DNA from: Neoaquamicrobium microcysteis
Lineage (GTDB): Bacteria; Pseudomonadota; Alphaproteobacteria; Rhizobiales; Rhizobiaceae
Direction: 5' to 3'
Assembly: GCF_008180155.1 (NCBI RefSeq)
Contig: NZ_VSZS01000057.1
Span: forward strand, 62,001 to 126,000
DNA length: 64,000 nt
Below are positions 26,739-36,117 of the stretch, piece by piece (positions within the stretch are counted from its first letter, which is position 1; the number at the start of each line of letters is the position of its first letter). The notes beneath the pieces are model-generated. The model made no database searches. It was not told the DNA's origin and was given only the letters and a program-made list of their open reading frames with translations. The position numbers and the translations under genes are program-made.

Positions 26739-26761
26739 CCCCGGCCGTCACGCGGCCGGGG
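26739..26761 (+). promoter_or_regulatory. Intercistronic hairpin after the ABC SBP gene
   Basis: A perfect 9-bp stem CCCCGGCCG/CGGCCGGGG with a 5-base loop lies in the 60 bases between the SBP and the second permease. No T-run follows, so it more likely protects the upstream mRNA or partly attenuates the permease message. Role inferred. Confidence 0.55.
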
Positions 26762-26786
26762 CTCCCTCCTCGAAGGAAAACACGTC

Positions 26787-27554
26787 ATGATCCGCACGCT
26801 TCTGACACTCGCAGGCTTCATTCTTGCCTGGTGGGGCCTCGTCGTGCTTTTCGACGTGCCTTCCTATCTCGTGCCGTCGCCATGGGTGCTGGCCGAAAAG
26901 TTTTGGTTCCTCACCACCCAGGCTGCCCTTTTCAGCCATGTGCCCGTGACGTTGATGGAGATCGTCGTCGGCTTCGTCATCGGCACGTTTGTCGGCGTGG
27001 CCTCGGCAGTGCTTTTCACTCGCTTCCCCATGGTCGAGGTCGTACTCAATCCGCTCATCATCTTCATCCAGACCGCACCCAAGATCGCCATCGCGCCGCT
27101 GCTGTTGCTTTGGCTTGGCCTCGGCGCCACGCCCAAGATCGTGCTGGTTGCCATCGTCAGCTTCTTCCCGGTCCTGTCGAACATGCTGAGCGCCCTTCGC
27201 TCCATCGATCCGAACTACGGCGCGTTGGCGAAAATCCTCAAGATGAACGCATTGCAGCGTCTGTGGCGCATCGAGCTTCCACAGGCCATGCCGCTGCTTT
27301 TTGCCGGCATGAAGGTGGGTGTGACGCTGGCGGTGACCGCCGCCGTCATAGGCGAACTGATGGGCGCACGCGCCGGTCTCGGATACCTGCTCAGCCTCGG
27401 TCAGGAAACGGCCGACGTTTCGCTTGTGCTCGTCGCCGTCCTACTGCTGTCGCTGATCGGCTACCTGCTTTACGTCGCACTCGGGGCGGTCGAAAAACGC
27501 CTGCTTGGCTGGCACGAAAGCCGGTCGGGCGCCCTGTCCAACGTGGAAGGCTGA
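26787..27554 (+). CDS. ABC transporter permease 2
   Basis: A 255-residue membrane permease, paralogous to the one at 24165. It shares the FIQTAPKIAIAPLLLLWLG segment and the EAA loop ELPQAMPLLFAGMKVG. Start ATG 26787 has GAAGGAAAA upstream. It is last in the operon and converges on hemA with an 8-base gap. Two non-identical permeases in one such operon point to a heterodimer, as in several pyrimidine and thiamine-precursor systems. Confidence 0.9.
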   Translation: MIRTLLTLAGFILAWWGLVVLFDVPSYLVPSPWVLAEKFWFLTTQAALFSHVPVTLMEIVVGFVIGTFVGVASAVLFTRFPMVEVVLNPLIIFIQTAPKIAIAPLLLLWLGLGATPKIVLVAIVSFFPVLSNMLSALRSIDPNYGALAKILKMNALQRLWRIELPQAMPLLFAGMKVGVTLAVTAAVIGELMGARAGLGYLLSLGQETADVSLVLVAVLLLSLIGYLLYVALGAVEKRLLGWHESRSGALSNVEG

Positions 27555-27562
27555 GAGGCCTA

Positions 27563-28777
27563 CTACGCCACCTGCCGCGCCAGCGCGCAACGCGACCAAA
27601 GGCTGGAAAGCGCAGTCGCCAGCCGGTCTATGTCGCCCGCGCTGTGGAGCGGGGTGGGCGTTATGCGCAGACGCTCAGTCTTGCGCGGTACTGTCGGATA
27701 GTTGATCGGCTGCACATAGATGCCGTGCTCGTCCAGCAGCAGGTCGGATATCCATTTGCACTTGGCCGCGTCGCCAACCATCACCGGTACGATGTGGCTG
27801 GGGTTGGAAAGCTGCGGAATGCCGATGGCATCCAGCCGCGCACGCACCTGCGCCACGCGCTGGCGATGCGCCAGCCGCTCCATGTCGCTGTTCTTCAGAT
27901 GACGGATAGAGGCCAGCGCCCCGGCTGCCACATGCGGCGGCAGCGCGGTCGTGAAGATGAAGCCCGACGCGAACGACCGGATGAAGTCGCACAGCGCCGC
28001 CGAACCTGCGATATAGCCGCCCACGACGCCGAACGCCTTGCCGAGCGTGCCCTCGATCAGGGTGATGCGATCCATCAGCCCCTCGCGCTCGGCAATGCCG
28101 CCGCCGCGCGGACCGTACATTCCCACGGCATGCACCTCGTCCAGATAGGTCATGGCACCGTGTTTTTCGGCTACCGCGAGAATATCTGCGATGGGCGCGA
28201 TGTCGCCATCCATAGAGTAGACGCTCTCGAAGGCCACGATCTTCGGCCGGTCTGAACCGTATTCCGAAAGCTGCCGGTCGAGATCTGCGACATCGCTATG
28301 CCGGAAGACGCGCCGCTCGGCCTTGGAATGGCGAATGCCCTCGATCATCGAGGCATGGTTTCCCGCATCGGAGAAGATCACGCAGCCGGGAATCTGCGAG
28401 CCGAGCGTCGAAAGGCTGGTCCAGTTCGACACATAGCCGGAGGTGAACAGCAGCGCCGCCTCCTTGCCGTGCAGGTCGGCCAATTCGCGCTCCAGCAGCA
28501 CGTGGTAGTGGTTGGTGCCCGAGATGTTGCGAGTGCCGCCCGCGCCCGCGCCGCACGCATCCAGCGCCTCGTGCATGGCGCCTATGACGGCCGGATGCTG
28601 GCCCATGCCCAGATAGTCGTTGGAGCACCACACCGTGACGTCGTCCACCGTCCCGCCGGCATGGCGGCGCGCCGCGGGAAACGACCCCGCCCGGCGTTCC
28701 AGTTCGGCAAACACCCGATAGCGGCCTTCATCGCGCAGGCCGGAAAGCTTCGTGGCAAAAAAGGCTTCGAAGTCCAT
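27563..28777 (-). CDS. hemA: 5-aminolevulinate synthase
   Basis: Condenses succinyl-CoA and glycine to ALA, the first step of heme synthesis in alphaproteobacteria (C4 pathway); PLP-dependent. The 404-residue protein has [31 protein letters not shown], the His-Asp region [15 protein letters not shown], and the PLP lysine in [14 protein letters not shown] (about residue 248). Start ATG 28777 ([11 protein letters not shown]) matches the family; an upstream in-frame ATG (28828) would enter ccoS. It is 53 bases after ccoS on the same strand and is likely cotranscribed with ccoGHIS. Confidence 0.96.
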   Translation of the reverse strand: MDFEAFFATKLSGLRDEGRYRVFAELERRAGSFPAARRHAGGTVDDVTVWCSNDYLGMGQHPAVIGAMHEALDACGAGAGGTRNISGTNHYHVLLERELADLHGKEAALLFTSGYVSNWTSLSTLGSQIPGCVIFSDAGNHASMIEGIRHSKAERRVFRHSDVADLDRQLSEYGSDRPKIVAFESVYSMDGDIAPIADILAVAEKHGAMTYLDEVHAVGMYGPRGGGIAEREGLMDRITLIEGTLGKAFGVVGGYIAGSAALCDFIRSFASGFIFTTALPPHVAAGALASIRHLKNSDMERLAHRQRVAQVRARLDAIGIPQLSNPSHIVPVMVGDAAKCKWISDLLLDEHGIYVQPINYPTVPRKTERLRITPTPLHSAGDIDRLATALSSLWSRCALARQVA

Positions 28778-28830
28778 GATAGATTCCCGTGATGGCCGCA
28801 CCATCGTGCCTCGAAGCCGGCTGGTCAAGT

Positions 28831-28992
28831 TCAGCGGGCCGAATCGCCTCGCTTCTCCTCATCCAGAAGGATGCGTTCGGCGGCCCCGTCGAGGTCGTCG
28901 TACTGCCCCGCGCGCAACGCCCACAGAAAGGCCAGCAGGGCGGCACCCCCGAGAAACAGTGCCACCGGCACCAGATAGAGCAGCATGCTCAT
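28831..28992 (-). CDS. ccoS: cbb3 oxidase maturation protein CcoS (FixS)
   Basis: A 53-residue single-span membrane protein ([20 protein letters not shown], then [20 protein letters not shown]). It has the conserved W-A[11 protein letters not shown] motif diagnostic of CcoS/FixS. It is needed to insert heme and copper into cbb3 oxidase. ATG 28992 overlaps the ccoI stop by four bases (ATGA). Confidence 0.93.
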   Translation of the reverse strand: MSMLLYLVPVALFLGGAALLAFLWALRAGQYDDLDGAAERILLDEEKRGDSAR

Positions 28993-31223
28993 CGCGCTTC
29001 CTCCGCCGGAACGCCCGTCGCGGCGGACACCTCGTCCTCGCGCCGGTTCGGCGCTGATGAGAGCCGCAGCGCGTTGGCTATGACGATGATTGAGGAGGTC
29101 GACATCGCCACCGCCGCGATCAGCGGCGTGACGTAGCCGAGGATGGCCACGGGCACGGCGAAGAAATTGTAGACGATGGCGAGGAAAAGGTTCTGCCGGA
29201 TCAGTCTGCCGGCCTTGCGCGCCACATCCACGGCGGTCGGCACCGCCGAGAGGCTTTCGCGCAGGAAGACGAAGTCGGCCGCGTTGCGGCCTATATCCGC
29301 AGCCGTCGCAGGCGCCATCGACACGTGCGCGGCACCCAGTGCCGGGGCGTCGTTCAGCCCGTCGCCCACCATCAGCACCTTATGTCCGGCCGCGGCAAGT
29401 TCCTCGATGCGCGCCACCTTGTCCGTCGGCAGCAACTGGGCCGATACACGGCCTATCCCCGTTCGCACCGCAACGTTGGTGCACGCAGCCTCGCCGTCGC
29501 CTGACAGCATTTCGACCGGTCCCACATGGGCCTCGACCTCACCCAGCGCCTCGCGCGCGTCCCTGCGGATACGATCCTCGAAGGACAAGCGGGCAACCAC
29601 CTCGCCGGCGCGCGCAAGCACCGTGCCCTCACCGGCGCTACCGGCCCATTGCGCCCGGCCGAGCCGCCACACGACACCCCCCGCTTCGGCTTCGATACCG
29701 TATCCCGGGATCTCCACGATCCGCTCGAAAACCGGCCCGCCGCCCCCATCATGAACAGCGATGGCCTGGGACAGCGGATGCCGCGAATGTGCGGCAAGTG
29801 CGGCCACCACGGCCAGCAGCGCCGGCTCGATCTCATTGGTGTTGGTCAGGCGTGGCTGGCCGAGCGTCAGCGTTCCCGTCTTGTCGAACACCGCGATATC
29901 GGCTTCCGCCAGACGCTCCATCGCCGACCCGTCGCGCACCATGATCCCGTTCTCGAACAATCTGCGCGCGGCCATCACCTGCACGATCGGCACCGCCAGC
30001 CCCAGCGCGCAGGGGCAGGTAATTATCAGCACGGCGATGGCAATGGTGATCGCGCGATGCCAGTCGCCCGTTGCAAGCATCCATCCGAGGAAGGTGAGGA
30101 AGGCGGTGAGGTGCACCACGGGCGAATAGAGCTGCGAGACGCGATCCGCGATCCTGCGGTAGCGTGCACGGCCGCCTTCGGCAGCTTCCATCATTCGCAT
30201 CATTTCGGCCAGGAAAGAATCGGTCGCGCGTGACTGGGCTTCCAGCGTCAGCGGCCCTGTCAGGTTGAGCGTTCCCGCCCGCACGACCGCACCCGGTGCT
30301 ATCGCCTGCGGTGCGCTCTCACCGGTCACCAGTGAACAGTCGAGATCGGAGGCCCCTTTGACAACGCGTGCATCTACCGGAATGCGTTCGCCCGCAGCCA
30401 CCAGAAGCCGCATGCCGGGCTCGATCTCGCCGAGCGGCCGGTAGTCGCGGCTGCCGTCCGGTCCGATCACCAGCGCTCCGCGCGGCGCCAGCCGCGCCAG
30501 CCCCAGCACGGCGGCGCGCGCTTTGTTACGCATCACATGGTCCAGCGTGCGTCCGATGAGCAGGAAGAACAGCAGCGTCACCGCCGCGTCGAAATAAGCG
30601 TGGGGGCCGCTGTTGATCGTCTCGTACAGGCTGAGCGCATAGGCGCAGGTGATGCCGATGGCGATCGGCACGTCCATGTTCATGCGGCCGTATCTGAGCG
30701 CACCCCAAGCCGAACGATAGTAGATGCGCCCGGCAAAGATCAGTGCCGGCAGCGCGATCAGCGCCGAGACCCAATGGAACAAGTCACGCGTGGCGCCTTC
30801 GGCGCCCGACCACACCGAAACGGAGAGCAGCATGATGTTGCCGGCCGCAAATCCCGATATGGCAACGGCCCGGATCAGCTCCGTCAGCGTGCCGTCCCGG
30901 CCTGCCTGCGAGTCATCGAAGAGATTGGGCACATAGCCGAGCCCGGCCAGCGTCCCGACCAGCGGCGGCAGCGCCGCGCCTCGCCATCGCACCGTCACCC
31001 GTCTTGTGGAAAGGTTCACCCGCGCCGCCTCGACCCCAGGCAACAGCCGCAGCGTATGTTCGACAGTCTGGATGCAGGCTGCGCAATGCACCGCCGGCAC
31101 GGAAAGCTCGATCTGGCTGGTCCCGTTTCCCAGATCACGGGCAGCAAAGCGCACCTCCTCGTCGGAAGGCAGCGACGGCCCGGCGACCGCCAAATCCTCG
31201 GCCCCGGGAGCACAGCAGCTCAT
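28989..31223 (-). CDS. ccoI: Copper-translocating P-type ATPase CcoI (FixI)
   Basis: P1B-type ATPase that exports copper to the periplasm for the CuB centre of cbb3 oxidase. The 744-residue protein has an N-terminal Cys-rich tip (MSCCAPG), one heavy-metal domain with CAAC (VHCAACIQTVEHTL), and the transmembrane CPC motif ITCPCALGLAVPIV (about residue 402). The phosphorylation site is VFDKTGTLTLGQPRL, and a hinge MVGDGLNDAPALG follows. FixI rather than CopA is shown by the ccoG-H-I-S operon. It overlaps ccoH by four bases and ccoS by four. Confidence 0.95.
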   Translation of the reverse strand: MSCCAPGAEDLAVAGPSLPSDEEVRFAARDLGNGTSQIELSVPAVHCAACIQTVEHTLRLLPGVEAARVNLSTRRVTVRWRGAALPPLVGTLAGLGYVPNLFDDSQAGRDGTLTELIRAVAISGFAAGNIMLLSVSVWSGAEGATRDLFHWVSALIALPALIFAGRIYYRSAWGALRYGRMNMDVPIAIGITCAYALSLYETINSGPHAYFDAAVTLLFFLLIGRTLDHVMRNKARAAVLGLARLAPRGALVIGPDGSRDYRPLGEIEPGMRLLVAAGERIPVDARVVKGASDLDCSLVTGESAPQAIAPGAVVRAGTLNLTGPLTLEAQSRATDSFLAEMMRMMEAAEGGRARYRRIADRVSQLYSPVVHLTAFLTFLGWMLATGDWHRAITIAIAVLIITCPCALGLAVPIVQVMAARRLFENGIMVRDGSAMERLAEADIAVFDKTGTLTLGQPRLTNTNEIEPALLAVVAALAAHSRHPLSQAIAVHDGGGGPVFERIVEIPGYGIEAEAGGVVWRLGRAQWAGSAGEGTVLARAGEVVARLSFEDRIRRDAREALGEVEAHVGPVEMLSGDGEAACTNVAVRTGIGRVSAQLLPTDKVARIEELAAAGHKVLMVGDGLNDAPALGAAHVSMAPATAADIGRNAADFVFLRESLSAVPTAVDVARKAGRLIRQNLFLAIVYNFFAVPVAILGYVTPLIAAVAMSTSSIIVIANALRLSSAPNRREDEVSAATGVPAEEAR

Positions 31224-31717
31224 TGGAAGCTCCTGTTGCGCACCATGACGCGATGGGTCTCCCGATAAGGCCGCTCCAGCCCCGCCTCAGCAAGAATTTC
31301 GATGATCCAGATGCCGTCTTCGAGCAGGACCGACGCTTCAAGCGCACCGTTACCGGCAGGGCGAAGAACGAGGGCATGATCCCCAGTATCGTTCACCGCC
31401 CTTCGGATGATACCCTTCCCGCTGGAAAGAACGCGCGACGCTCCGGACTGGTCGACGAGCGCGTAGCGCAGCGTGCCGTCCCGAAGCGAAATTTGCGAAC
31501 GCCAGCCCAGCGCATCCTGTTCCCGCCCTTCTGCGGCCCTGCGGTTGAACTCCTGGCTGGCGATGTAGGAGTTCTTCACCACGAAGCCGCTCCAGCTCGT
31601 ATTCGCCATCACCGCCATGGTGACGTTGACGCCGATGATGACGCCGAAGAAGGCAAGCATGATCGCCAGCATATGCCGGCCGGTGAACTGGTTTGCCGGA
31701 TATGATCGATTTTTCAT
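31220..31717 (-). CDS. ccoH: cbb3 oxidase assembly protein CcoH (FixH)
   Basis: A 165-residue membrane protein of the FixH family: a single helix near the N-terminus (GRHMLAIMLAFFGVIIGVNV), the conserved NTSWSGFVVKNSYIASQEFN, and a C-terminal periplasmic domain. It stabilises early assembly of the oxidase. Start ATG 31717 has GGAG 8-9 bases upstream. The stop overlaps the ccoI start. It starts 4 bases after the ccoG stop. Confidence 0.92.
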   Translation of the reverse strand: MKNRSYPANQFTGRHMLAIMLAFFGVIIGVNVTMAVMANTSWSGFVVKNSYIASQEFNRRAAEGREQDALGWRSQISLRDGTLRYALVDQSGASRVLSSGKGIIRRAVNDTGDHALVLRPAGNGALEASVLLEDGIWIIEILAEAGLERPYRETHRVMVRNRSFQ

Positions 31718-31721
31718 TGTC

Positions 31722-33272
31722 TCACTCCGGTGCATCGAAGCTGGCTGTGTAGGAATCCGTCTCAAGGCTCGATCGATCCTCGACGATGAAGCGGAAGCGC
31801 TGCACCCTGCCGGCCACAAGCTCGCGCGGCTGGCGCACATAGACCTTGAGCGTCCGCAGCCTGTCCGGCTCGAGGCTGACGGAGAAAGCGCGCGCTTCGG
31901 GCTCGTCGTGCCCGACGACGCTCATCGCGCCGCCGTCCAGACCTTCCATCAAGACGGCGACGGTGCGCGGTTCTGCGATCTTGTTGAGCAGCTTGACGGT
32001 GTAGCCGTTGCGGATGGAGCCGTCGGAAAGCAGCACATATTGCGGGTTGCGGTCGTGAAGCACGCTGACTTCAAGGCGGTCGCGCGCCATCAATCCATAG
32101 AGCAGCATCAGCCCCACCAGCGCCCAAGCTGCGAAATAGATGAAGGTCCGCGGCCTGAAGAGCTTGCGCACCTCGAAATTCGCAAGCGAACCGGAAGGCC
32201 CCCCCGTCGCATCCCGCACGAGCTCGGGGCGGATGACATGGGTGCCGTTCCCGGTGGCAAGCCGCATGTTGGCGTTGTAATCGGCCAGCGTTGCGTAGGA
32301 GATCAGCCCGCGCGGCCTGTCGAGCTTGTCCATGACCCCATTGCAGGCGTCGATGCAGAGCGCGCAAGTGATGCATTCGAGCTGCTGGCCGTCGCGGATG
32401 TCGATGCCCATCGGGCAAACCACGACGCAGGCGTTGCAGTCGACGCAGTCGCCGACCGAAAGCCCCCGCGCGGCCGCCTTCTTGGCATGGCGGGATCGCG
32501 GCTCGCCGCGCCAGTCATTGTAGGTGACGGTCAGCGAATGCTCGTCCAGCATCGCGGCCTGTATGCGCGGCCACGGGCACATGTATGTGCAGACCTGCTC
32601 GCGCATCAGGCCGCCGAACGTGTAGGTGGTTGCCGTCAGGATCGCGACGGTGATGTAGGCGACGGGAGCCGCCTGCCCTGTGAAGAGATCGACGAGCAGC
32701 GTCGGCGCATCGGCAAAGTAGAATATCCACGCGCCACCTGTCGCGACGGCTATGCAAAGCCACGCCCCATGCTTGACGGCACGCAGCACAAGCTTGCGCC
32801 CCGTCCATGGCCCCTCGTCGAGCTTTATGCGCGCGCTGCGCTCCCCCTCTACAGCGCGCTCGACCACGAGAAAGAGATCGACCCAGACGGTTTGCGGGCA
32901 AGTGTAGCCGCACCATGCACGCCCGATGGTGGACGTGACAAGAAACAGACCCAGCCCCGCCATCACGAGCAGTCCCGCAACGAGAAAGAACTCCTGCGGC
33001 CATATCTCGATGAAGAAGAAATAGAAGCGGCGGTTGGCGAGATCGACCAGCACGGCCTGGTCCGGAGCATGCGGCCCACGGTCCCAGCGAAGCCAGGGGG
33101 TCAGATAGTAAATACCGAGCGTGACGGCCATCACCAGCCACTTGAAGCGCCGGAACGACCCTGAAGCGCGCTTGGGAAATATCTTCATGCGCGCTGCATA
33201 GAGCGGCTTGCGCAGCCGGGCCGAATTCACGGCCTCGGCGTCGTGCCGCTCGAATTCCACCGCGCCCGACAT
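31722..33272 (-). CDS. ccoG: cbb3 oxidase accessory iron-sulfur protein CcoG (FixG)
   Basis: A 516-residue membrane protein thought to reduce Cu(II) for the CcoI pathway. It has several helices, a polyferredoxin segment with two 4Fe-4S clusters (CVDCNACVVVCPMGID and LECITCALCIDACNGVMD), and a C-terminal immunoglobulin-like domain (about 400-516). WCGYTCPQTVWVDLF is the family signature near residue 130. Start ATG 33272 (MSGAVEFERHD). First gene of the ccoGHIS operon, with a FixK/FNR box 56 bases upstream. Confidence 0.95.
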   Translation of the reverse strand: MSGAVEFERHDAEAVNSARLRKPLYAARMKIFPKRASGSFRRFKWLVMAVTLGIYYLTPWLRWDRGPHAPDQAVLVDLANRRFYFFFIEIWPQEFFLVAGLLVMAGLGLFLVTSTIGRAWCGYTCPQTVWVDLFLVVERAVEGERSARIKLDEGPWTGRKLVLRAVKHGAWLCIAVATGGAWIFYFADAPTLLVDLFTGQAAPVAYITVAILTATTYTFGGLMREQVCTYMCPWPRIQAAMLDEHSLTVTYNDWRGEPRSRHAKKAAARGLSVGDCVDCNACVVVCPMGIDIRDGQQLECITCALCIDACNGVMDKLDRPRGLISYATLADYNANMRLATGNGTHVIRPELVRDATGGPSGSLANFEVRKLFRPRTFIYFAAWALVGLMLLYGLMARDRLEVSVLHDRNPQYVLLSDGSIRNGYTVKLLNKIAEPRTVAVLMEGLDGGAMSVVGHDEPEARAFSVSLEPDRLRTLKVYVRQPRELVAGRVQRFRFIVEDRSSLETDSYTASFDAPE

Positions 33273-33327
33273 TGCATTCTCCCGAACATTCCGGTCCAGC
33301 AGATGCGCCCGACAGGGCAGGCAGGCC

Positions 33328-33341
33328 TTGATCCAGGTCAA
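33328..33341 (-). promoter_or_regulatory. FixK/FNR-type anaerobox of ccoGHIS
   Basis: TTGATCCAGGTCAA matches the FNR/FixK consensus TTGAT-N4-ATCAA at nine of ten positions. Its centre is 62 bases upstream of the ccoG start. A class II promoter with the box at -41.5 would start transcription near 33293, leaving a leader of about 20 bases. It indicates low-oxygen control of ccoGHIS. Confidence 0.8.
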
Positions 33342-33403
33342 GATGATGTGAGCCGGCATCCTGCGGCTGTTGCTTTTCACCCCCGCGCAAGGGAAGGTGC
33401 GGC

Positions 33404-34246
33404 ATGGGCGAGACGGATACAGCAACCTTGGCACCGCGCGATTTCGACGCGCTGCGCGGGCTTATTCTCGGCCGCCGCAACGAGATGCCGAAACGGCTGG
33501 CGCAGGTCGCCGCATACGCGCTGGAGCACCCCGACGAGGTAGCTTTCGGCACCGCCGCCAGCGTCGCGGTCTCGGCCGGCGTCCAGCCATCGACGCTGGT
33601 GCGGCTCGCCCGCCATCTCGGCTTCGAGGGGTTCAGCGACCTTCAGAATGTCTTTCGTGCGCGGCTGCGCGAAAGAACCGGCTCATACGAGGAACGGCTG
33701 ACTGCCTTGCGCAAGACTGCCGCGCAGGGCTCCAAGGATCAGGCGGCTCTACACGGCTTTCTCGCCGCCGCCGGCCGCTCGGTCGAGGCGCTGTCCGCAT
33801 CGCTCGACCCGGCCCGTTTCGAGAAGGCCGCCGCGCTGCTGGCCGACGCCGGAACCATCTATCTGGTCGCGCGCCGGCGCTCCTATCCGGTCGCCACCTA
33901 TCTGGCCTATGCGTTCGGCAAGCTCGGCATACGCTACGTGCTGACGGGGTCCGCGGCCGGGCTCGACCCCGAAACGCTGCAGATGGCGCAGCCGCAGGAT
34001 GCTGCGATCGCGATCTCGTTTTCGCCCTACGCGTCCGACACGGTCGAGCACGCCCGCCTGCTGGCCGACAGGGGTGTTGCCGTCGTCGCCGTCACCGACA
34101 GTGCGTTTTCTCCGCTCGTTTCCTGTGCGGCGCAATGGCTGGAGGTCGCGGAAGCGGACTTCTCCGGCTTCCGGTCGCTCTCGGCCACCATGGCCCTGGT
34201 CATGGCGCTTTCGGTCGCGGTGGCCGAAAGGCGCAGAGCCGGCTAG
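33404..34246 (+). CDS. iolR: RpiR-family transcriptional regulator, probable IolR
   Basis: A 280-residue regulator with an N-terminal HTH_6 domain (about 20-95: VAAYALEHPDEVAFGTAASVA, VQPSTLVRLARHLGFEGFSDL) and a C-terminal SIS sugar-phosphate isomerase domain (about 130-260). IolR of Sinorhizobium and other rhizobia belongs to this family and represses iol genes, using a GGAA-N6-TTCC palindrome. Exactly that sequence lies between iolG and iolC here. The gene heads the iol cluster, divergent from ccoG. The identity as IolR is inferred from context. Confidence 0.82.
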   Translation: MGETDTATLAPRDFDALRGLILGRRNEMPKRLAQVAAYALEHPDEVAFGTAASVAVSAGVQPSTLVRLARHLGFEGFSDLQNVFRARLRERTGSYEERLTALRKTAAQGSKDQAALHGFLAAAGRSVEALSASLDPARFEKAAALLADAGTIYLVARRRSYPVATYLAYAFGKLGIRYVLTGSAAGLDPETLQMAQPQDAAIAISFSPYASDTVEHARLLADRGVAVVAVTDSAFSPLVSCAAQWLEVAEADFSGFRSLSATMALVMALSVAVAERRRAG

Positions 34247-34273
34247 CCCTGCTCGGTCTAGACCGTTTCATGG

Positions 34274-35104
34274 CTAGATTGCAGGCGGCTCGGCCGGGGC
34301 GTCACCCGCACCCAGCACCTGCTGGTCGAAATCGATGATCGAGCCGGTCATCAGCCCGCTTTCCGCGCTTGTCAGATAGGCGACCGCGCGCGCAACCTCG
34401 TCGGGTTTCAGCAGCCGCCCGAAAGGCCGGCCCTGCTCCGCCTTCTCCAGCCAGCCGTCCTGCGCATCGTGATAAGTCTTCATGATGCGGTCTTCGCCGG
34501 GCGTGTCCATCCAGCCGATCGTCAGTCCGTTGACGCGGATGCGATGGCGCATGACGCTGTAGGCCGTGTTCTTGGTCAGCGTCACCAGCGCGCCTTTCGA
34601 CGCGCTATAGGCGCTGATGAAGCTCTGCCCGCCATGCCCAGACATCGAGATGATATTGACGATGGACCCTTCGATTGCCTCTCGCTTCATGATTTTCAGC
34701 GCGTGCTGCATGAGAAAGAACGGCGCGCGCACATTCACCGCGAACATGCGGTCGAACAGCTCGGGAGAGGTATCCCAGATCGACCCGCGATCGGTGATCC
34801 CCGCTGCGTTGACAAGAATGTCTACGCGGCCGAACGCGGCATCCGCCGCATCGATAATGTGCCCGGCAGCCTCGGTCTTTTCGAGGTCCGCTGAAACGAA
34901 GATGCATTTCACGCCCGACGTTGCGAGGGACGCCCGCACGGCCTCGCCGCGTTCCGGGCTGCGCCCCGTCAGGACGAGTCCCGCAACGCCGCGTGCGCAA
35001 AACAGGCGGGCGATGGCCTCGCCCAGACCCTGCGTGGCGCCGGTGACGACCGCGACCTTGCCTTCGAGAGACAACGGCTGGAGAGAGCTGAAATCCATCG
35101 CCAT
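34274..35104 (-). CDS. SDR-family oxidoreductase in the inositol cluster
   Basis: A classical short-chain dehydrogenase of 276 residues. The cofactor motif is [22 protein letters not shown] is in [11 protein letters not shown], and the active site is Ser (SMSGHGGQS) with YSASKGA. It starts one base after the iolG stop (35106) on the same strand, so it is translationally coupled to iolG. Substrate is unknown: candidates are an inositol isomer, an inosose, or a keto-sugar acid. It is not a standard gene of the B. subtilis iol pathway. Confidence 0.85.
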   Translation of the reverse strand: MAMDFSSLQPLSLEGKVAVVTGATQGLGEAIARLFCARGVAGLVLTGRSPERGEAVRASLATSGVKCIFVSADLEKTEAAGHIIDAADAAFGRVDILVNAAGITDRGSIWDTSPELFDRMFAVNVRAPFFLMQHALKIMKREAIEGSIVNIISMSGHGGQSFISAYSASKGALVTLTKNTAYSVMRHRIRVNGLTIGWMDTPGEDRIMKTYHDAQDGWLEKAEQGRPFGRLLKPDEVARAVAYLTSAESGLMTGSIIDFDQQVLGAGDAPAEPPAI

Positions 35105-35105
35105 G

Positions 35106-36095
35106 TCAGCCGAGCCTCACCGGCTTGCCGGAAAAGCAGGCCTCCGTCGCCGCATCGGCAAGCTCCTGCGCCTTCAGCCCGTCACGGCCGGATGGCGACG
35201 GCGGCATGCCCTTTTCGACCGCATCGATGAACGCCTCCACCTCGGCGCGATACGCCGCAGCGTAGCGTTCGAGGAAGAAGTTCTGCACCGGGTCGGCGGT
35301 TATGCCGCTTGCTCCGGCGAACTGCACCGTCGTCTCGTGCACGTTGCCGGCCGAAAGCATGCCCTTCGACCCATGCACCTCGATGCGCTGGTCGTAGCCA
35401 TAGGTAGCCCGGCGCGAATTGGATATCTGGCAGATCTTGCCCGACGCCGTCTTGAGAAGCACCGCCGCCGTATCGACATCGCCGGCCGCGCCGATTGCCG
35501 CATCCACCAGTGCCGAGCCCATCGCCTGCACCTCGACCGGGTCTTCGCCCAGCAGGAAACGCGCCATGTCGAGATCGTGGATCATCATGTCGCGGAAAAG
35601 CCCGCCGGAACGCTCGATATAGGAGACCGGCGGCGGCGCGGGGTCTCGCGACAGGATGGTGACCAGCTCGACCTCGCCCGCCGCCCCGTCCGCCAGCCGC
35701 TTCTGCAGGGCTGCGAAATTCGGGTCGAAGCGCCGGTTGAAGCCGATCATCAGCGGTACGCCAGCCTTTTCCACCCGCGCCAGAGTTTCGCGGATGCGGG
35801 CCGAACTCATGTCCACCGGCTTCTCGCAAAGGATCGCCTTGCCCTCGGCAGCCGCGCGATCAATGAAGTCGGCATGCGTGTCCGTGGGCGTCGCGATAAG
35901 CACGGCGTCGATATCCGCCGACGCGAAAACCGCATCGACATCGATGACGGGAGCGCCCGTCGCGGCAGAAAGTGCGGCCGCGCCCTCCGGCATCGGGTCG
36001 CAGATGGCAGCCAGCCGGGCGCGCGGCGAAGCGGCGATGGTGCGGCCATGGATCTGGCCGATGCGACCGGCCCCCAGAAGCGCGATGGAAAGCAT
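35106..36095 (-). CDS. iolG: Inositol 2-dehydrogenase
   Basis: Oxidises myo-inositol to 2-keto-myo-inositol (scyllo-inosose), NAD-linked, the first catabolic step. The 329-residue GFO/IDH/MocA protein has an N-terminal Rossmann motif [18 protein letters not shown], the catalytic lysine in CEKPVD, and the substrate region [14 protein letters not shown] and [17 protein letters not shown]. Start ATG 36095 ([10 protein letters not shown]) has GGAGGACC upstream. It is divergent from iolC, sharing a 131-base control region that contains the IolR-type operator. Confidence 0.93.
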   Translation of the reverse strand: MLSIALLGAGRIGQIHGRTIAASPRARLAAICDPMPEGAAALSAATGAPVIDVDAVFASADIDAVLIATPTDTHADFIDRAAAEGKAILCEKPVDMSSARIRETLARVEKAGVPLMIGFNRRFDPNFAALQKRLADGAAGEVELVTILSRDPAPPPVSYIERSGGLFRDMMIHDLDMARFLLGEDPVEVQAMGSALVDAAIGAAGDVDTAAVLLKTASGKICQISNSRRATYGYDQRIEVHGSKGMLSAGNVHETTVQFAGASGITADPVQNFFLERYAAAYRAEVEAFIDAVEKGMPPSPSGRDGLKAQELADAATEACFSGKPVRLG

Positions 36096-36117
36096 GCAAG
36101 GTCCTCCAAACCCGTAT

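Noticed and set aside
33404-34246. RpiR gene as a regulator of ccoGHIS, from which it diverges
   Set aside because: The ccoG promoter has a FixK/FNR box, while the IolR-type operator lies in the iol promoter; context favours iol control.
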